This document shows positions 18,870 through 29,241 of a DNA stretch of 64,000 bases, one piece after another. Positions within the stretch are counted from its first letter, which is position 1; each line of letters opens with the position of its first letter. The position numbers and the translations under genes were made by a program. Origin of the DNA: Linnemannia hyalina (lineage: Eukaryota; Mortierellomycota; Mortierellomycetes; Mortierellales; Mortierellaceae); NCBI GenBank assembly GCA_019671135.1, contig JAHRHY010000013.1:1736001-1800000 (forward strand). The letters run 5' to 3'. The notes below the pieces were generated by a model. It had not been told where the DNA came from. It saw nothing but the letters and a program-made list of their open reading frames with translations, and ran no database searches.

Positions 18870-20272
18870 CTACTGCCTGTTGCCGTCGACGTTCCAGGCC
18901 GAGAGCGACCACATTGGATTCCTCTCGAGGATGTGTGGACTGTTCCCCGGAGCTGGTAAGACTTGGTTCCTCGGGATCCGTAGAGGCTTGTCGACCGACA
19001 TGGCTGTGATCATAGGATACCAGAGCGCGCTCGTCCAGAATGGAGTGATGACCGTTGCCTTGACCTTGTCCTGCTTGATCTTCTGGAGGACCTTGGTGAT
19101 TAGCGACCACGGTGGACACGCATAAACTCTGTTCATGTTGGACCAGCAGCTGTTGAACGCGTCCTGGCCCCAGGCGGTTTCCTCCCGCTTCCATGAGATG
19201 TATCGAGGAACTTTGGCGTTCGTTGCTGTTGCGAATAGGTCGATGTGGTGGTGACCCCATATCGACTCGAGGTTTTGGAAGAATGACTTGTCGATCGACC
19301 ACTCCAGCTGTGTCGTCATCCTCCTGGACGGTGCATCTGCTGGATTGAACTGTGAGGGAACGTATGTCGTCTTGAGTCGTGTGCCCGTCGCCATGCAGTG
19401 GTTCCATATCCTGGTCGTCAGGTCGAGTAGTGGTCGAGACCTCGTCCCGCCGAATTTGTTGATCTGGGCAATGGTTGTCATGTTGTCGCAAATAACATGA
19501 ATGGTCTTCCCGATCGTTTCTAGAAGGTGGACCAAGTGCCAAATGACCCGCAGCTCCTTCCAGTTGATGTGGTGTGGTTGCTCCAATGCACTCCATGTCC
19601 TGGACATCTCCTTGCTCTCGATCACAATCCCCCATGCCTCCTCCGAGGCATCGGTGTATGCGTCGACTTCCGTCCTCTGAGGCAAGAATCCTTGACCGTT
19701 CCACTCCGAAAGATGAGATCGCCACCAGTTGAGATTCTCTAGTGCCGCCGTGTCCAATGTAACTGGATCCGTCCACTTGCATTTCTTGGCCAGAGCTGCA
19801 TTCTGAACCTGAATCAGATTCCTCGTCCTCAGTCGAGCCGGAAAGACCGCCACCGTCATCGCGATCGCCTTCCCGATAAATGCCGCCAGCCGCCGAAGTT
19901 GAACAGTCCCTGCTCTGATCAGCTTCTCCGCTTCCCTGCGCAGGTCGCGGACTTTTGGCCTTGGAACCGACAGTGACATGTTGTCGGTATTGATCCTGAA
20001 CCCAAGATGGTCGATACATTGGGTAGGATCTAGTGTTGACTTGGCGTTCTTGATAAGGAATCCAAGCTTTTCCAGCTGTTCCCGAACCAGATGAGTGTGC
20101 TCCTTGGCCTCCTCCTTGGTCCTGGCTGCGATGAGGATGTCGTCAAGATATGCCGATATCCTGATCCCCTTCTCCCTTGCCCACTTGAGAATTGAACGCA
20201 CGATTTTTGTGAATACGAAGGGGGAAAGTGAAAGTCCGAAAGGCAGGGTTCGGAACTGGTATGACTCCGCTC
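18870..20272 (-). pseudogene. DIRS B-prime RT/RNase H, 3' part
   Basis: Open from the inversion breakpoint: SYQFRTLPFGLSLSPFVFTK, AYLDDILIAART, VDAYTDASEEAWG (RNase H), HHIDLFATATNAKVPRY and VYACPPWSLITKVLQ. At the codon that is TAG in DIRS B (12505) this copy has CAG. The frame remains open past the breakpoint only by accident (about 30 codons of DDE-gene antisense). The 5' part of the same gene is at 27319-27747. Confidence 0.9.
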
Positions 20273-20717
20273 GCAGATGGAATCTCTGTTTGCAGACCTT
20301 GGTTCCACATTTGAGAAACACAACAACCGTACTCCTGTGTTGGTGGATAAGAAACAAACATATAATTTGCAGTTGAAGTTATCTTTGTTACTCTTAAACA
20401 TGAAAAAGATGGTTGCTTTGTTGAAGATTTCTGCAGAACCAATTCATACAGCTTGGCTTCGCGAAGGATTCGAGTATCCGACGACAGAGAACGACGTTGA
20501 GCAACCAATGGGATATGTTGATGTTGGTGCGCTAGTGGAGGATGGAAATACAATGGCACAACTCCAGAACAAATTTCTTGGTATTAATCTTCATGGTGAT
20601 GTTGATGTTAATGTTGATGAGGACACACCAATGGATCAAGCAGTAATAATGCAACCCGGTCTTTCCATTGAGCTTAGAGGTACGAAGCGACAAATGGATG
20701 TTAATGGTAATCTGTAG
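20266..20717 (+). pseudogene. DDE transposase, copy 2, C-terminal part
   Basis: Starts at the breakpoint in SQMESLFADLGSTFEKHNNR, which holds the third catalytic residue (Glu), and runs to TAG at 20715-20717. It is nearly identical to the corresponding part of copy 1 (44885-45303) but has a longer C terminus (ELRGTKRQMDVNGNL), where copy 1 stops earlier. The N-terminal part is at 27741-28675. Confidence 0.92.
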
Positions 20718-21348
20718 ACTTATTGCAGGTTTTTAAAAGAATAGACATACATGGCCTATTTAGTCAGCTTTAAGATACGGTATTAACTGCCAAGACGCTA
20801 ATATGCACCGGTATCTATTATTAAAAGCCATGGTATTATTGTAGTAGATCGGATGCTATTCTATGCTATTCTACAGCATTCCTTTTTATTTAACACAGAG
20901 GATAAACACATGTACAAACCTACGTCATAAAATAATACTACATTCTTAACCATTTTTAAACCCCGTCTTTAATGCCAAGCAGTCTTAATAAGCAAGATCT
21001 ACGTCATACGAGGAACACTACATTATTAACCACTTAGATGCCTTTTTAAAACTCTTTTGTTACTAAGCGCCAAGCAGTGCTAATAAGCAAGCGCTATTAA
21101 TGTCCATTGTGGCAGTGTTCCTGAATTAGTATAAATAAAGGAGTCCACTTCCCTCTTGCTTAATCTTTATCTAGTAACCAACCAACAATTATCCATATCT
21201 ATACAACCATCCATACCTATACAACCATCTTTTATTGCAATTCTTTATATCAGTGTACTAAGCAGCTGCAATCTACCACACATAAACTGAAAACTCATTC
21301 ACACCCACCATACCACAAGTACAATCCATATTATTCATATCCAAAAAC
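20718..21348 (+). promoter_or_regulatory. spacer and promoter region between the two transposon genes, copy 2
   Basis: No gene seen. TATAAATA lies at 21130-21137, 212 to 219 bp upstream of the second gene, within GAATTAGTATAAATAAAGGA; the same element is conserved in copy 1 (45800-45807). This is the probable promoter of the second gene, followed by an AC-rich leader. Confidence 0.6.
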
Positions 21349-23610
21349 ATGAAGTACGTTCAGCTTACAATCGAGCTCATCACCAAGGCCTTTGAGACAT
21401 TCTCCTCTAAGAAGGGAGTGGAGTTTAACAAGAAAGATGCAAATAAGATCTTTAAGGCGCTTGATGAGGATGAGGAAGTAGAGAGATACTACTTTTGTGG
21501 AGAAAAGTGCACCAAGTCCAAGCGCAAATGCATGAAGGAAGTTGATGATGAAGGCATGCATTGTTATGTCCACGATCCTGCGCGCAAGTGTCAAGGCACA
21601 ACTATTAAGGGTGCTAATTGTGGTAGTGTAGCCAAACTTGGTCAAACATACTGTGGACGTCATCAAGATCAAGATAGAGGTTATATAAAACGTAGTAACA
21701 ACAACGCACCTGTCGACAAGCGTACTAAGTCTTCCAAGGCTTTAAAGAAGACACATACTTCTAAGTTTGTGTCTTCCGATGACGATATGACTTCCGAGGA
21801 TGAAGAACCAAAGAAGCGAAAGAGAAACAAGCAGGAGTCATCGGATGAAGAGCCGTCCGATGATGATGATGAAGAAGATATAATTGCCGTCTCCTTTCCG
21901 TTGAGTCCAAAGGTAGTTGACATAACGTCCAAGAAAAATGTACCACTCGCTAATACATGTATATGGACGCGTTATGCAACTAATCCAGCTTTCCTGTATG
22001 CAAAAAGCTTTACTGTAAATGGCAAGTACATTATTAGGCTAAAGGAAAAGAATCTCTACATTGCATTGTGTCCACCTAAGCTCATGGGCAAGAATCTCCC
22101 TGCGCCAGAAATATCTGAGAAAGAGGCACGCATATTGGCCAAGATGGGTCTTCAAGAGGCAACTTCAGCAGATGTAGAAAAAATAGAAGAGTCTTCTGCT
22201 GATGAGAATTCTGACGATGATACAGATGATGGTGATACGTCTGATAATGCTGACTCTGAGGATGATTCCTCTAAAGATAAAGACTCTGATGATGGCAAGT
22301 CCAATAACAGACCTGATGTAGAATCTGGAGATGATACCTCTAAGGATAACCCTGATGAAAAACTATCTCATAAAAAGCCATCTAAGGATGATGAGAAGAA
22401 GACTTCTCGAAAGAAAAGGCATTCAGAGATGCCCAAAAATGCAGAGCCATCTTCTAATGTAGATGTTTCTAAGGATGAAAAAGATGAACACACATTTGCA
22501 CTGGCCACAACGGTGCGTAACATTAGATCAGAGAAAGACATACCACTTGCAAAGGATGGAGGATGGATGGTTCATCCTAATAACGACATGCTTGAGTATG
22601 CAACTAACTTTACGATGAAGGCTAAGTACATTGTCAAGCTATGTGGAAAGAATACATACGTTGGCCTGTTTACGCTTGATCATCTGCGTGGCGGTGGTGA
22701 TGTTCCAGAGATGGATATCTTGGAACGCTCCATGCTTAGCAAGATGAAACTTCAAGAAATGTCTGATGAAGAGAGAAAGATGCTTTTCAACGAGGAGGTC
22801 GAAGTAGAAGAGGAACTACCAGTGGAAGGACCGACAGATATATCCAAGATGAAATGGAAAAGGTTTCACAAGCAGCAATTGGAGTATTCCAAGAATGTAC
22901 TTGTAAATGGAAAGCACATTCTCAAGATCCGCAAGCAAAACATTGTAGTTGGCTTGGTGACTGATGACCACATTGGTGCAGAGAATGTCGACTATGATAA
23001 TCTTAACCAAAAGGAAAAAGAAAAGATCTTTGCTATGGGCTTTAAGCCACAATGGTCTAAGGATAGGTCGACAGAGAAAGGTGAACCGGTAGAAAAAATA
23101 GATGATGAGGTGCAAGAGTCGAATATTAAGGAAACTTTAGATGAACTTGTAGAAAAAGTAGATGATGAGGTGCAAGAGTCGGATGTTAAGAAAACTCTAG
23201 AAGATGGTGGACCTATGGAAAGCGAAAATGTGAATGCCTCAAGTGTTTACACTACAAAAGACCATCATGATTTTCTGAAGGCAATGGGAGAAGTATATAG
23301 CAAAATAACAGCTATCGAAGAAGAACTCCGCGAGGAATACGTTTCGGCAGATGGTAATGCAGAAGAAAAAGAACTAATTTTTCACCTAGGTTTGTTGGAG
23401 AAAGATTATTCCAACTACGAAACATGGCACATGGATAAGTTTGGTTCCCGCGAACCACATTCCGATATATTATGTAAGTTTGCAAAAGAAGGATCTAACA
23501 ACAGAAAAACCATAGTGCAAAGTGTATTAGATAGTATTCAAGCCAAAGAGAAAAGTACGATGGAAGAAAAGAAGCCTCTTGAAGTAACATTTGAGACCGC
23601 AGAAGAGTAG
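21349..23610 (+). CDS. transposon-encoded Cys/His-cluster repeat protein, copy 2
   Basis: 753 residues, single exon, ATG at 21349. I do not recognise the family. N terminus (MKYVQLTIELITKAFETFSS) is helical; residues 47-110 form a Cys/His cluster (CGEKCTKSKRKC ... CYVH ... CQGTTIKGANC ... YCGRH), whose last part resembles the C..TTK.G..C...YC..H zinc-binding motif common in large DNA virus and eukaryotic proteins. A nuclear-type basic stretch (KKRKRNK) follows. Three copies of a domain of about 65 residues, built on YA..F.VNGKYI(I/V)(K/R)L..K..Y(I/V)(A/G)L, lie at about 203, 403 and 500, separated by acidic Ser/Asp-rich linkers. The C-terminal 150 residues (KAMGEVYSKITAIEEELREE ...) are helical and unlike copy 1. 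Possibly a DNA-binding or accessory transposition protein; function unknown. Confidence 0.9.
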   Translation: MKYVQLTIELITKAFETFSSKKGVEFNKKDANKIFKALDEDEEVERYYFCGEKCTKSKRKCMKEVDDEGMHCYVHDPARKCQGTTIKGANCGSVAKLGQTYCGRHQDQDRGYIKRSNNNAPVDKRTKSSKALKKTHTSKFVSSDDDMTSEDEEPKKRKRNKQESSDEEPSDDDDEEDIIAVSFPLSPKVVDITSKKNVPLANTCIWTRYATNPAFLYAKSFTVNGKYIIRLKEKNLYIALCPPKLMGKNLPAPEISEKEARILAKMGLQEATSADVEKIEESSADENSDDDTDDGDTSDNADSEDDSSKDKDSDDGKSNNRPDVESGDDTSKDNPDEKLSHKKPSKDDEKKTSRKKRHSEMPKNAEPSSNVDVSKDEKDEHTFALATTVRNIRSEKDIPLAKDGGWMVHPNNDMLEYATNFTMKAKYIVKLCGKNTYVGLFTLDHLRGGGDVPEMDILERSMLSKMKLQEMSDEERKMLFNEEVEVEEELPVEGPTDISKMKWKRFHKQQLEYSKNVLVNGKHILKIRKQNIVVGLVTDDHIGAENVDYDNLNQKEKEKIFAMGFKPQWSKDRSTEKGEPVEKIDDEVQESNIKETLDELVEKVDDEVQESDVKKTLEDGGPMESENVNASSVYTTKDHHDFLKAMGEVYSKITAIEEELREEYVSADGNAEEKELIFHLGLLEKDYSNYETWHMDKFGSREPHSDILCKFAKEGSNNRKTIVQSVLDSIQAKEKSTMEEKKPLEVTFETAEE

Positions 23611-24083
23611 ATCAAGAATTTTAAAAACTGTAGATATACCACTTGCACAAATAAAGCTTTTATATATGGAATACACATGTAATATTATCCTCGTCCCTTC
23701 CAATGAGATTCACCAGATATATTACCCATCTTTTTAAAAACTTCCACCATCCTTTGCACAATTTACAATATTTCTTTCTTGATCACAGTGGTGTTTATCC
23801 ACAATCTACTTATATTTAACATTACGAAAATTACAATAACTATATCTAATATGTTCTACAATGCATGCACTCTTTATGACATTTATTTTTTCACCATTGG
23901 CATGTTTACCAACGATCTGTATAGGAGGCCGCATATCAACAAATATTATAACAATCGTAACTTCCTACAAAGTATGTTACATCAAACATTATAAAAACCA
24001 CGATAACTTCATCTGAGACGTTCCACAATGCATGCACCCTCACCATTATTGCATTACCCATATTTTTTTAAAACATTCACCTA
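23611..24083. other. 3' spacer of DDE transposon copy 2
   Basis: AT-rich, no gene supported. Longer than the matching spacer in copy 1 (123 bp); contains two related stretches (ACAATGCATGCAC near 23858 and 24025) suggesting an internal duplication. Confidence 0.5.
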
Positions 24084-24577
24084 GGAGGCCTTTCAGGTCC
24101 AAGTTATCATATGGTGTTTGTTACATCTCTGTAGATCTCGACAATATCCATAGCGACTATGGGATGAGAATGTATATATGATACCAAGCATATAAGACAA
24201 CCATTGTAACATTTTTTGTTTAACTATCCTACTAAACACCAACCTATTCTCCAAACAACAAAGTCTTCTTATTTTTCGCACACCACACTCTTGAATATGT
24301 CCATCTACTATTAACCTGTAACCCTCACTGCAAGATTCGCCAGAGTAGTTCTTGTATGTCATCATCTAAAGCACTTGTACTCTCAACTGTATCTTTGGGG
24401 CGAAATACAGGGGAGAGATTACATTTTAAAAAAACATGTGCTGTCTATTGCTATTTTATTCTGTGTTCTGTTGCCCACTATGAAGAGATATGTCAGTTAT
24501 GGAAGTAAACACTCCGTTCCTTGGGCTTTGGATATTTTTTATATGCCTTTTTATATCCTCTGCACATGAAGGGGCCG
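24084..24577 (+). repeat. R repeat (494 bp), downstream direct repeat of DDE transposon copy 2
   Basis: GGAGGCCTTTCAGG at one end and GAAGGGGCCG at the other; followed by CTAC (24578-24581), which also precedes the upstream R of this copy (29242-29245, as GTAG). It carries an antisense open frame of 90 codons (24093-24365) that is also open in all other R copies. Confidence 0.93.
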
Positions 24578-24581
24578 CTAC

Positions 24582-24977
24582 ATCTCCCTCGGTGACGTCA
24601 TTACGCGCATTTCTGAGATGAGAACTGGTTACGCCTCTATCCAAGCCGGCGACGGCATCAACCACCAATACTGGACTTCCGGAGGGCCTGCGACCATGAC
24701 CGCTCTCCTGGAGATTGAAGCTTGCCTCAAGGCCGTCACCCGCATCTCACAATCCCTCATATCTCTAGCTGATGACTTCCACCGCTACCCCCCCGCCCCT
24801 ATCCCTTCGCCTAGCCACCCTGCGGTTATCTCCCTGATCTCAGCTCAGACTCGCCTCCAAGATCGTGACCCAACGCTCACCAATATCAAATGCAGCCTCG
24901 ATGAAGCTGTCGAGAATCTAGAACGGGTCAAGAGTAACCTTTTCTTGATGGCAGGGACAAATGTAGGAAAGATATAA
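24582..24977 (+). pseudogene. hypothetical host gene, 3' part (131 codons)
   Basis: Reads ISLGDVITRISEMRTGYASI through to FLMAGTNVGKI. The first 14 codons (ATG at 29283) lie beyond the upstream R repeat on the other side of the inversion; joining the parts after removing one copy of CTAC gives an uninterrupted frame of 145 residues. No family recognised; mostly helical, hydrophilic, with a Pro-rich segment (RYPPAPIPSPSHP). That the junction is exactly in frame argues for a real gene split by the transposon, though a small transposon-derived frame cannot be excluded. Confidence 0.6.
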
Positions 24978-25081
24978 GGACAAAAGAAAGAGTGCAGGGA
25001 GAGTGTCGCGTACCACACCATAGCATGGCATCCTACACTAGTGTCGCGTCGTTGTTGCGTCTTAGGCATCAAGGAGGCGTA

Positions 25082-26014
25082 TGATCCACAAGTGTCCTAC
25101 AGAGGACGGACTACTTACATTGTCATAGGTGCCATGGACATATGTATGACTTTTATTCCTTTTTAACCGACGAAAACTAACTAAAAATAATAAAAGCCCT
25201 GGATCCCTCGGTACAAAATGTTCCTTCTCTTCTTTTCGACAGCAAGGGTGGTGAGGGCGGGACATATGTCCATGGCACCTATGACAACGCAAGTAGTCCG
25301 TCCTCTGTAGGACACTTGTGGATCATTGTCTACGGTGCCATGTCCATATGTGACTCCAGAGGGATCCCCAACGTGGAAACAGACAGATTGTTCGAGATGA
25401 CACTGGAGAGACGGTAGTGCTTCTCGAAGATCCTAGGGGAAGACCAATTGCCTTGAACCATGATGTCAGGAATAGGGACACCGGCCATGGCGGCGAGGGT
25501 GGAACCGAGGGCGCGAAGCTTGGAAGGTCTGGTACCCTTGGGGACGAACAGCCGAGAGATTGTGTTCATATAGACGGAAATGGTGGTGGATACAACCTGT
25601 TCGGTAAGCTTCCTGGAGTTGCGAAGTAGAGGAACGATAGAGTGGGCCTTGTCCTTGGGGTGCGGCACCGAGATATCCGCGGTCTTGGTGCGTGAGCGGT
25701 AATCGATATAGGCCTGTACGGGGCAGATCGCCAGGTCCTTGTGTCGACTGAGGTGGACATACTTGATTATCCTCTTTCTGCCACGTTTTTCCTTAGGGAA
25801 AACGACTGCCAGCTGTAGCTTGTCGCCAACGATGTCGGACTTGGATATATCCGTGCAGAAGATGTCTTTGGGGCGCATAAATCCGCAGACGCCTAATAGC
25901 CATGATAGCTTCTTGGCCAACTCCGTCAATGGTAGGGCTTGATTGTTGGGGCTGGACCGAAAGAAAGTGAGAACCGGGTCGATCGAGTAGATCTGGTGCT
26001 TGGTATCAACAAAG
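25082..26014 (-). mobile_element. DIRS A, 3' end (displaced by the inversion)
   Basis: Terminus TGATCCACAAGTGTCC at 25082, inverted terminal repeat with GGATCCCTCGGTAC (the same sequence as the left end near 9930), internal complementary region at about 25262-25345, and the recombinase C-terminal half. AAAG at 26011-26014 is the complement of CTTT at 17767-17770, marking where R was inserted. Confidence 0.88.
25330..26010 (-). pseudogene. DIRS A tyrosine recombinase, C-terminal half
   Basis: Starts VDTKHQIYSIDPVLTFFRSS, which aligns directly after the break in the N-terminal half at 17770, then LLGVCGFMRPKDIFCTD (first catalytic Arg), VVFPKEKRGRKRIIKYVHL, LRALGSTLAAMAG and VQGNWSSPRIFEKHYRL with the nucleophile Tyr, ending HMDMAP. 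No internal stop. The gene as a whole was inactivated by the R insertion. Confidence 0.9.
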
Positions 26015-26140
26015 CGGCCCCTTCATGTGCAGAGGATATAAAAAGGCATATAAAAATATCCAAGGCCCAAGGAACGGAGTGTTGACTTCCATAGCTGACA
26101 TATCTCTTTATAGTGGGCAACAGAACACGGAATAAAATAG
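26015..26140 (-). mobile_element. solo R repeat, right part
   Basis: Complement of the last 126 bp of R (GAAGGGGCCG end at 26015). Completes the R copy begun at 17771-18139. The two fragment lengths sum to 495, against 494 for intact R. Confidence 0.9.
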
Positions 26141-26329
26141 CATTATTCTTCCTTGCCAGGGACTCTATCTGTGTGTATCTTTCTTTTATTATTAGCCGTG
26201 ACTTCCGAAAAAAAAAAATGAAAATGAAAAATGAAACAAAATAAAGGGGACTCTAGGTGATCTGTTGATCTCTATCTTTCTTTTTCACGGCCGGAACACT
26301 CTCCCCGAATCTCGGAACGATCCTCCCCC

Positions 26330-27277
26330 ATGTTCCATGCACCCAATCCTACGGCCCCCAATGTCGATATCGACATTTACACGACCCTTCGCCTTATGCA
26401 GGAGCAAATGCAGCAACAGCAACTCCTTTTACAACAGCAACAAGCCAGGATTCAACAACTGGAAGCCGAATCAGTCGAACAGGACGGCAAAGTGGTCTGC
26501 AAGCCCTGAGCAACCACTCTCAAGCTCTACGAAGAACTCCTCAACATCTATCCAGCCATCGGGGAACCCAAGTTCTTCGATTCCGAGCTTCCCAAGAACC
26601 ATGACGTTTTCGATTGGAACGACTACCATTACACCGAGGGTATGGATTACAAGCCTCCCCCAGTTTTGCAACACTCCGAAGTGCCCCTCACGGATGCAGC
26701 CAAGCGACACGAACGTGATTTGGCAACAATCCAAGGATATTTGGCACACACAACCCGGTTCTACGACACTCTCGCCCATGAGATCATCAAAAATAAGGAA
26801 TCCGACTCGGCTCACGGCAAACGTACGCTCGGTTTCCTCAACACCGTACGTATCTCAGCATCCCACGACGCTTCCAGGATCAGTCGGATGCGAGAGAACC
26901 TTTACCTCGACGAACTCGGTATTAAGCATGGAAACGACAAGGAGGAATCCCTTTTCACTTTGGAATCACTGGCAGCCAAAAAAGCAGCCGCTGATCTGGT
27001 TCGAAAGACATACAAGAAATACGAACCTCCAAAGGACAAGACCAAGAAGCCTGACAACAAGTCTGCCAAGGACAAGTCAGCAACAGACGACAAACCCAAG
27101 GACCAGCAGTTGGGAAAGTCGCAACCCAAGGACAAGTCAGGATATAAATCCGACAACGGCAAGTCGGGTTACAAGTCGGACGGAGGCAAGTCTGGTAGCA
27201 AGCCTCGGTACAAGTCTGGTGGCGGTCAAGACAGGAAGCAACCATACCAGGGAAACGACGGGGAGGAGTCGGATTAG
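26330..27277 (+). pseudogene. DIRS B-prime ORF1 (gag-like) with one nonsense codon
   Basis: ATG at 26330. Same layout as 10460-11464: shorter Gln-rich coiled coil, conserved centre (HYTEGMDYKPPPVLQHSEV, RISRMRENLYLDELG) and Lys/Gly/Ser tail ending NDGEESD. A TGA at 26507-26509 (CKP*ATT) replaces an Arg codon (CGA) in DIRS B. Confidence 0.88.
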
Positions 27278-27318
27278 TAGGAGGACGACTTCTCCGGTTC
27301 CAGGAGGCATGGAGAGAG

Positions 27319-27747
27319 ATGACGGATTCGACTTGGGTCAACAACATCATCAAGTCGGGCTACAGCATCATTTTCGACCGACCTCCACTACTGCGCCTAC
27401 CACCGCTACACGATCCGTTCAATTCACCGGAGGAACGGACGGCTATCGACGAAGAGGTCCGTACTTTATTACGGAAAAAGGCTATCGAAGGTTGCAGCGG
27501 GAAGGGATTTTACAGTCGTATCTTCACTATCCCCAAGAAGACGGGAGACCTACGCCCAGTGTTGAACCTACGTCCACTCAACCAGTTCTTTGACAGCACC
27601 CAAGTTCAAGATGGAAACCCTTACCAACATTTGCAGGATGCTCAAACCTGGCGACTGGCTTACGAGTATCGACCTCAGCGATGCGTTTCTACATGTGGCA
27701 GTCCATCCAGCATCTCGCAGGTACCTCCGCTTCAGATGGGGAGCGGA
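27319..27747 (+). pseudogene. DIRS B-prime RT, 5' part
   Basis: MTDSTWVNNIIKSGYS to IPKKTGDLRPVLNLRPLNQF, then an extra T near 27588 shifts the frame; the next frame continues TAPKFKMETLTNICRML, SIDLSDAFLHV and FRWGAE to the breakpoint. Continues on the minus strand from 20272. Confidence 0.88.
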
Positions 27748-28675
27748 AACTACCAAAGGTGGTATTGTATAACGCTTCTTCCTGTGTAAGTTCCTTGTTC
27801 TTCTGTTTACGGTATGGATGAGCGAAATTTTGGACTTTAAGAGTATCAGACTCATCTATAAGCCTCCTTAAGAACTGTGGATACCCTCCATCGAGAGCAA
27901 TGCAATCCATCTCATGCACTCTCTTGTCCAACTTCATCGTTAGCAGCATTGTTCCATCAGCATTGTTCTTGCAAGATGCAGATTTGGAGACAAATAAGGC
28001 CATGCCATTACAATCCATTGCTACCTGTGTGCGTAACCCTGACTTTTTCAGCTTGTAAGAGTACATATCAGCACTGCTCTCACCTTTGTATGTTGCTCTT
28101 GTATCATGACCATCAAGATGCAATGTAACATGCTTAAATAATGGAGGATTCTTTTCCTTTGCAGACAATAGGCGTATTTTAATTGTGGAGAACATTGTTG
28201 CAATACAGTTGGTGATGTACTTGTTGTGCAAAGTATATTCTTTCTTATAAAACACAGAGTGCATTGCATGAAAACTACTTTTTGGCATGTGTGGTTCCAT
28301 TGCTTCCATAGACAGTCCTTTGACAAGATGATAGAGCATTAAAAGACCTTTCTCCACTTCTTTGTATGGACCAGGATACTTAACCTTTGGCCAGATGTCA
28401 ACAAGAAAGAAGTACACTGGAATAGGACCAAGGCGTCGATTTAGGGTTTCTTTTATTTCTGGCATATACCCAATTTCCTTGCTTACAGTACGATGATTAT
28501 TACGTGGTGTAATTGTTGGCCATCCAGCGTTGAGGAAAGTCCAATGGTCATCAAGCAGTTGTTGGAAGTGTTTTGTTAGATCCATAATAATATTTATGTA
28601 TTGGATTGTCATGACGTTAACCAACAATAACAATTTTTTAAAAAGGCTTATACTTAACTGCATACACAACAGCAT
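27741..28675 (-). pseudogene. DDE transposase, copy 2, N-terminal part
   Basis: ATG at 28675 (MLLCMQLSISLF). Identical or nearly so to copy 1 through HLDGHDTRATYKG (first Asp) and DCIALDGGYPQFL (second Asp) up to TTFGSFRS, where the inversion cuts it four codons before the catalytic Glu. Joining it to 20266-20717 gives one uninterrupted frame of about 459 residues, so the gene was intact before the inversion. Confidence 0.92.
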
Positions 28676-28747
28676 GTAGGATGGTATCTATCATACAGCA
28701 AGCACATAGTTGAGAATACAAATATATTTTTATATTTTATTCGGTAG

Positions 28748-29241
28748 CGGCCCCTTCATGTGCAGAGGATATAAAAAGGCATATAAAAAATATCCAAAGC
28801 CCAAGGAACGGAGTGTTTACTTCCATAACTGACATATCTCTTCATAGTGGGCAACAGAACACAGAATAAAATAGCAATAGACAGCACATGTTTTTTTAAA
28901 ATGTAATCTCTCCCCTGTATTTCGCCCCAAAGATACAGTTGAGAGTACAAGTGCTTTAGATGATGACATACAAGAACTACTCTGGCGAATCTTGCAGTGA
29001 GGGTTACAGGTTAATAGTAGATGGACATATTCAAGAGTGTGGTGTGCGAAAAATAAGAAGACTTTGTTGTTTGGAGAATAGGTTGGTGTTTAGTAGGATA
29101 GTTAAACAAAAAATGTTACAATGGTTGTCTTATATGCTTGGTATCATATATACATTCTCATCCCATAGTCGCTATGGATATTGTCGAGATCTACAGAGAT
29201 GTAACAAACACCATATGATAACTTGGACCTGAAAGGCCTTC
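28748..29241 (-). repeat. R repeat (494 bp), upstream direct repeat of DDE transposon copy 2
   Basis: Complement of R, outer end GAAGGCCTTTCAGG at 29241. In the pre-inversion order it lies in the same orientation as 24084-24577, so copy 2 too had direct terminal repeats. Both share the same variant bases (for example GGGGCGAAATACAGG and AGTAAACACTCCG), which copy 1 lacks. Confidence 0.93.

Larger units (their letters stand above)
18140..20272 (-). mobile_element. DIRS B-prime, 3' half (left of the inversion)
   Basis: Minus-strand copy of DIRS B: terminus with GTTGCCGAATG at 18144, inverted terminal repeat, internal complementary region (about 18600-18690), a recombinase remnant and most of the RT/RNase H. 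The 5' half is at 26141-27747 on the plus strand. Halves meet at the shared 7-mer GAGCGGA. Correcting for the MITE and for the deletion in the recombinase, the total is about 4.4 kb, equal to DIRS B. Confidence 0.9.
26141..27747 (+). mobile_element. DIRS B-prime, 5' half (right of the inversion)
   Basis: Begins TTATTCTTCCTTGCCAGGG as in DIRS B, with the terminal repeat, ORF1 and the first 140 codons of RT, and ends in GAGCGGA (27741-27747) at the inversion breakpoint. Confidence 0.9.

Noticed and set aside
20266..27747. The two joints as independent chimeric insertions or an assembly error
   Set aside because: One inversion explains both joints and three other restored features; an assembler would need long homology, but only 7 bp are shared. 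Raw reads would still be the final test.
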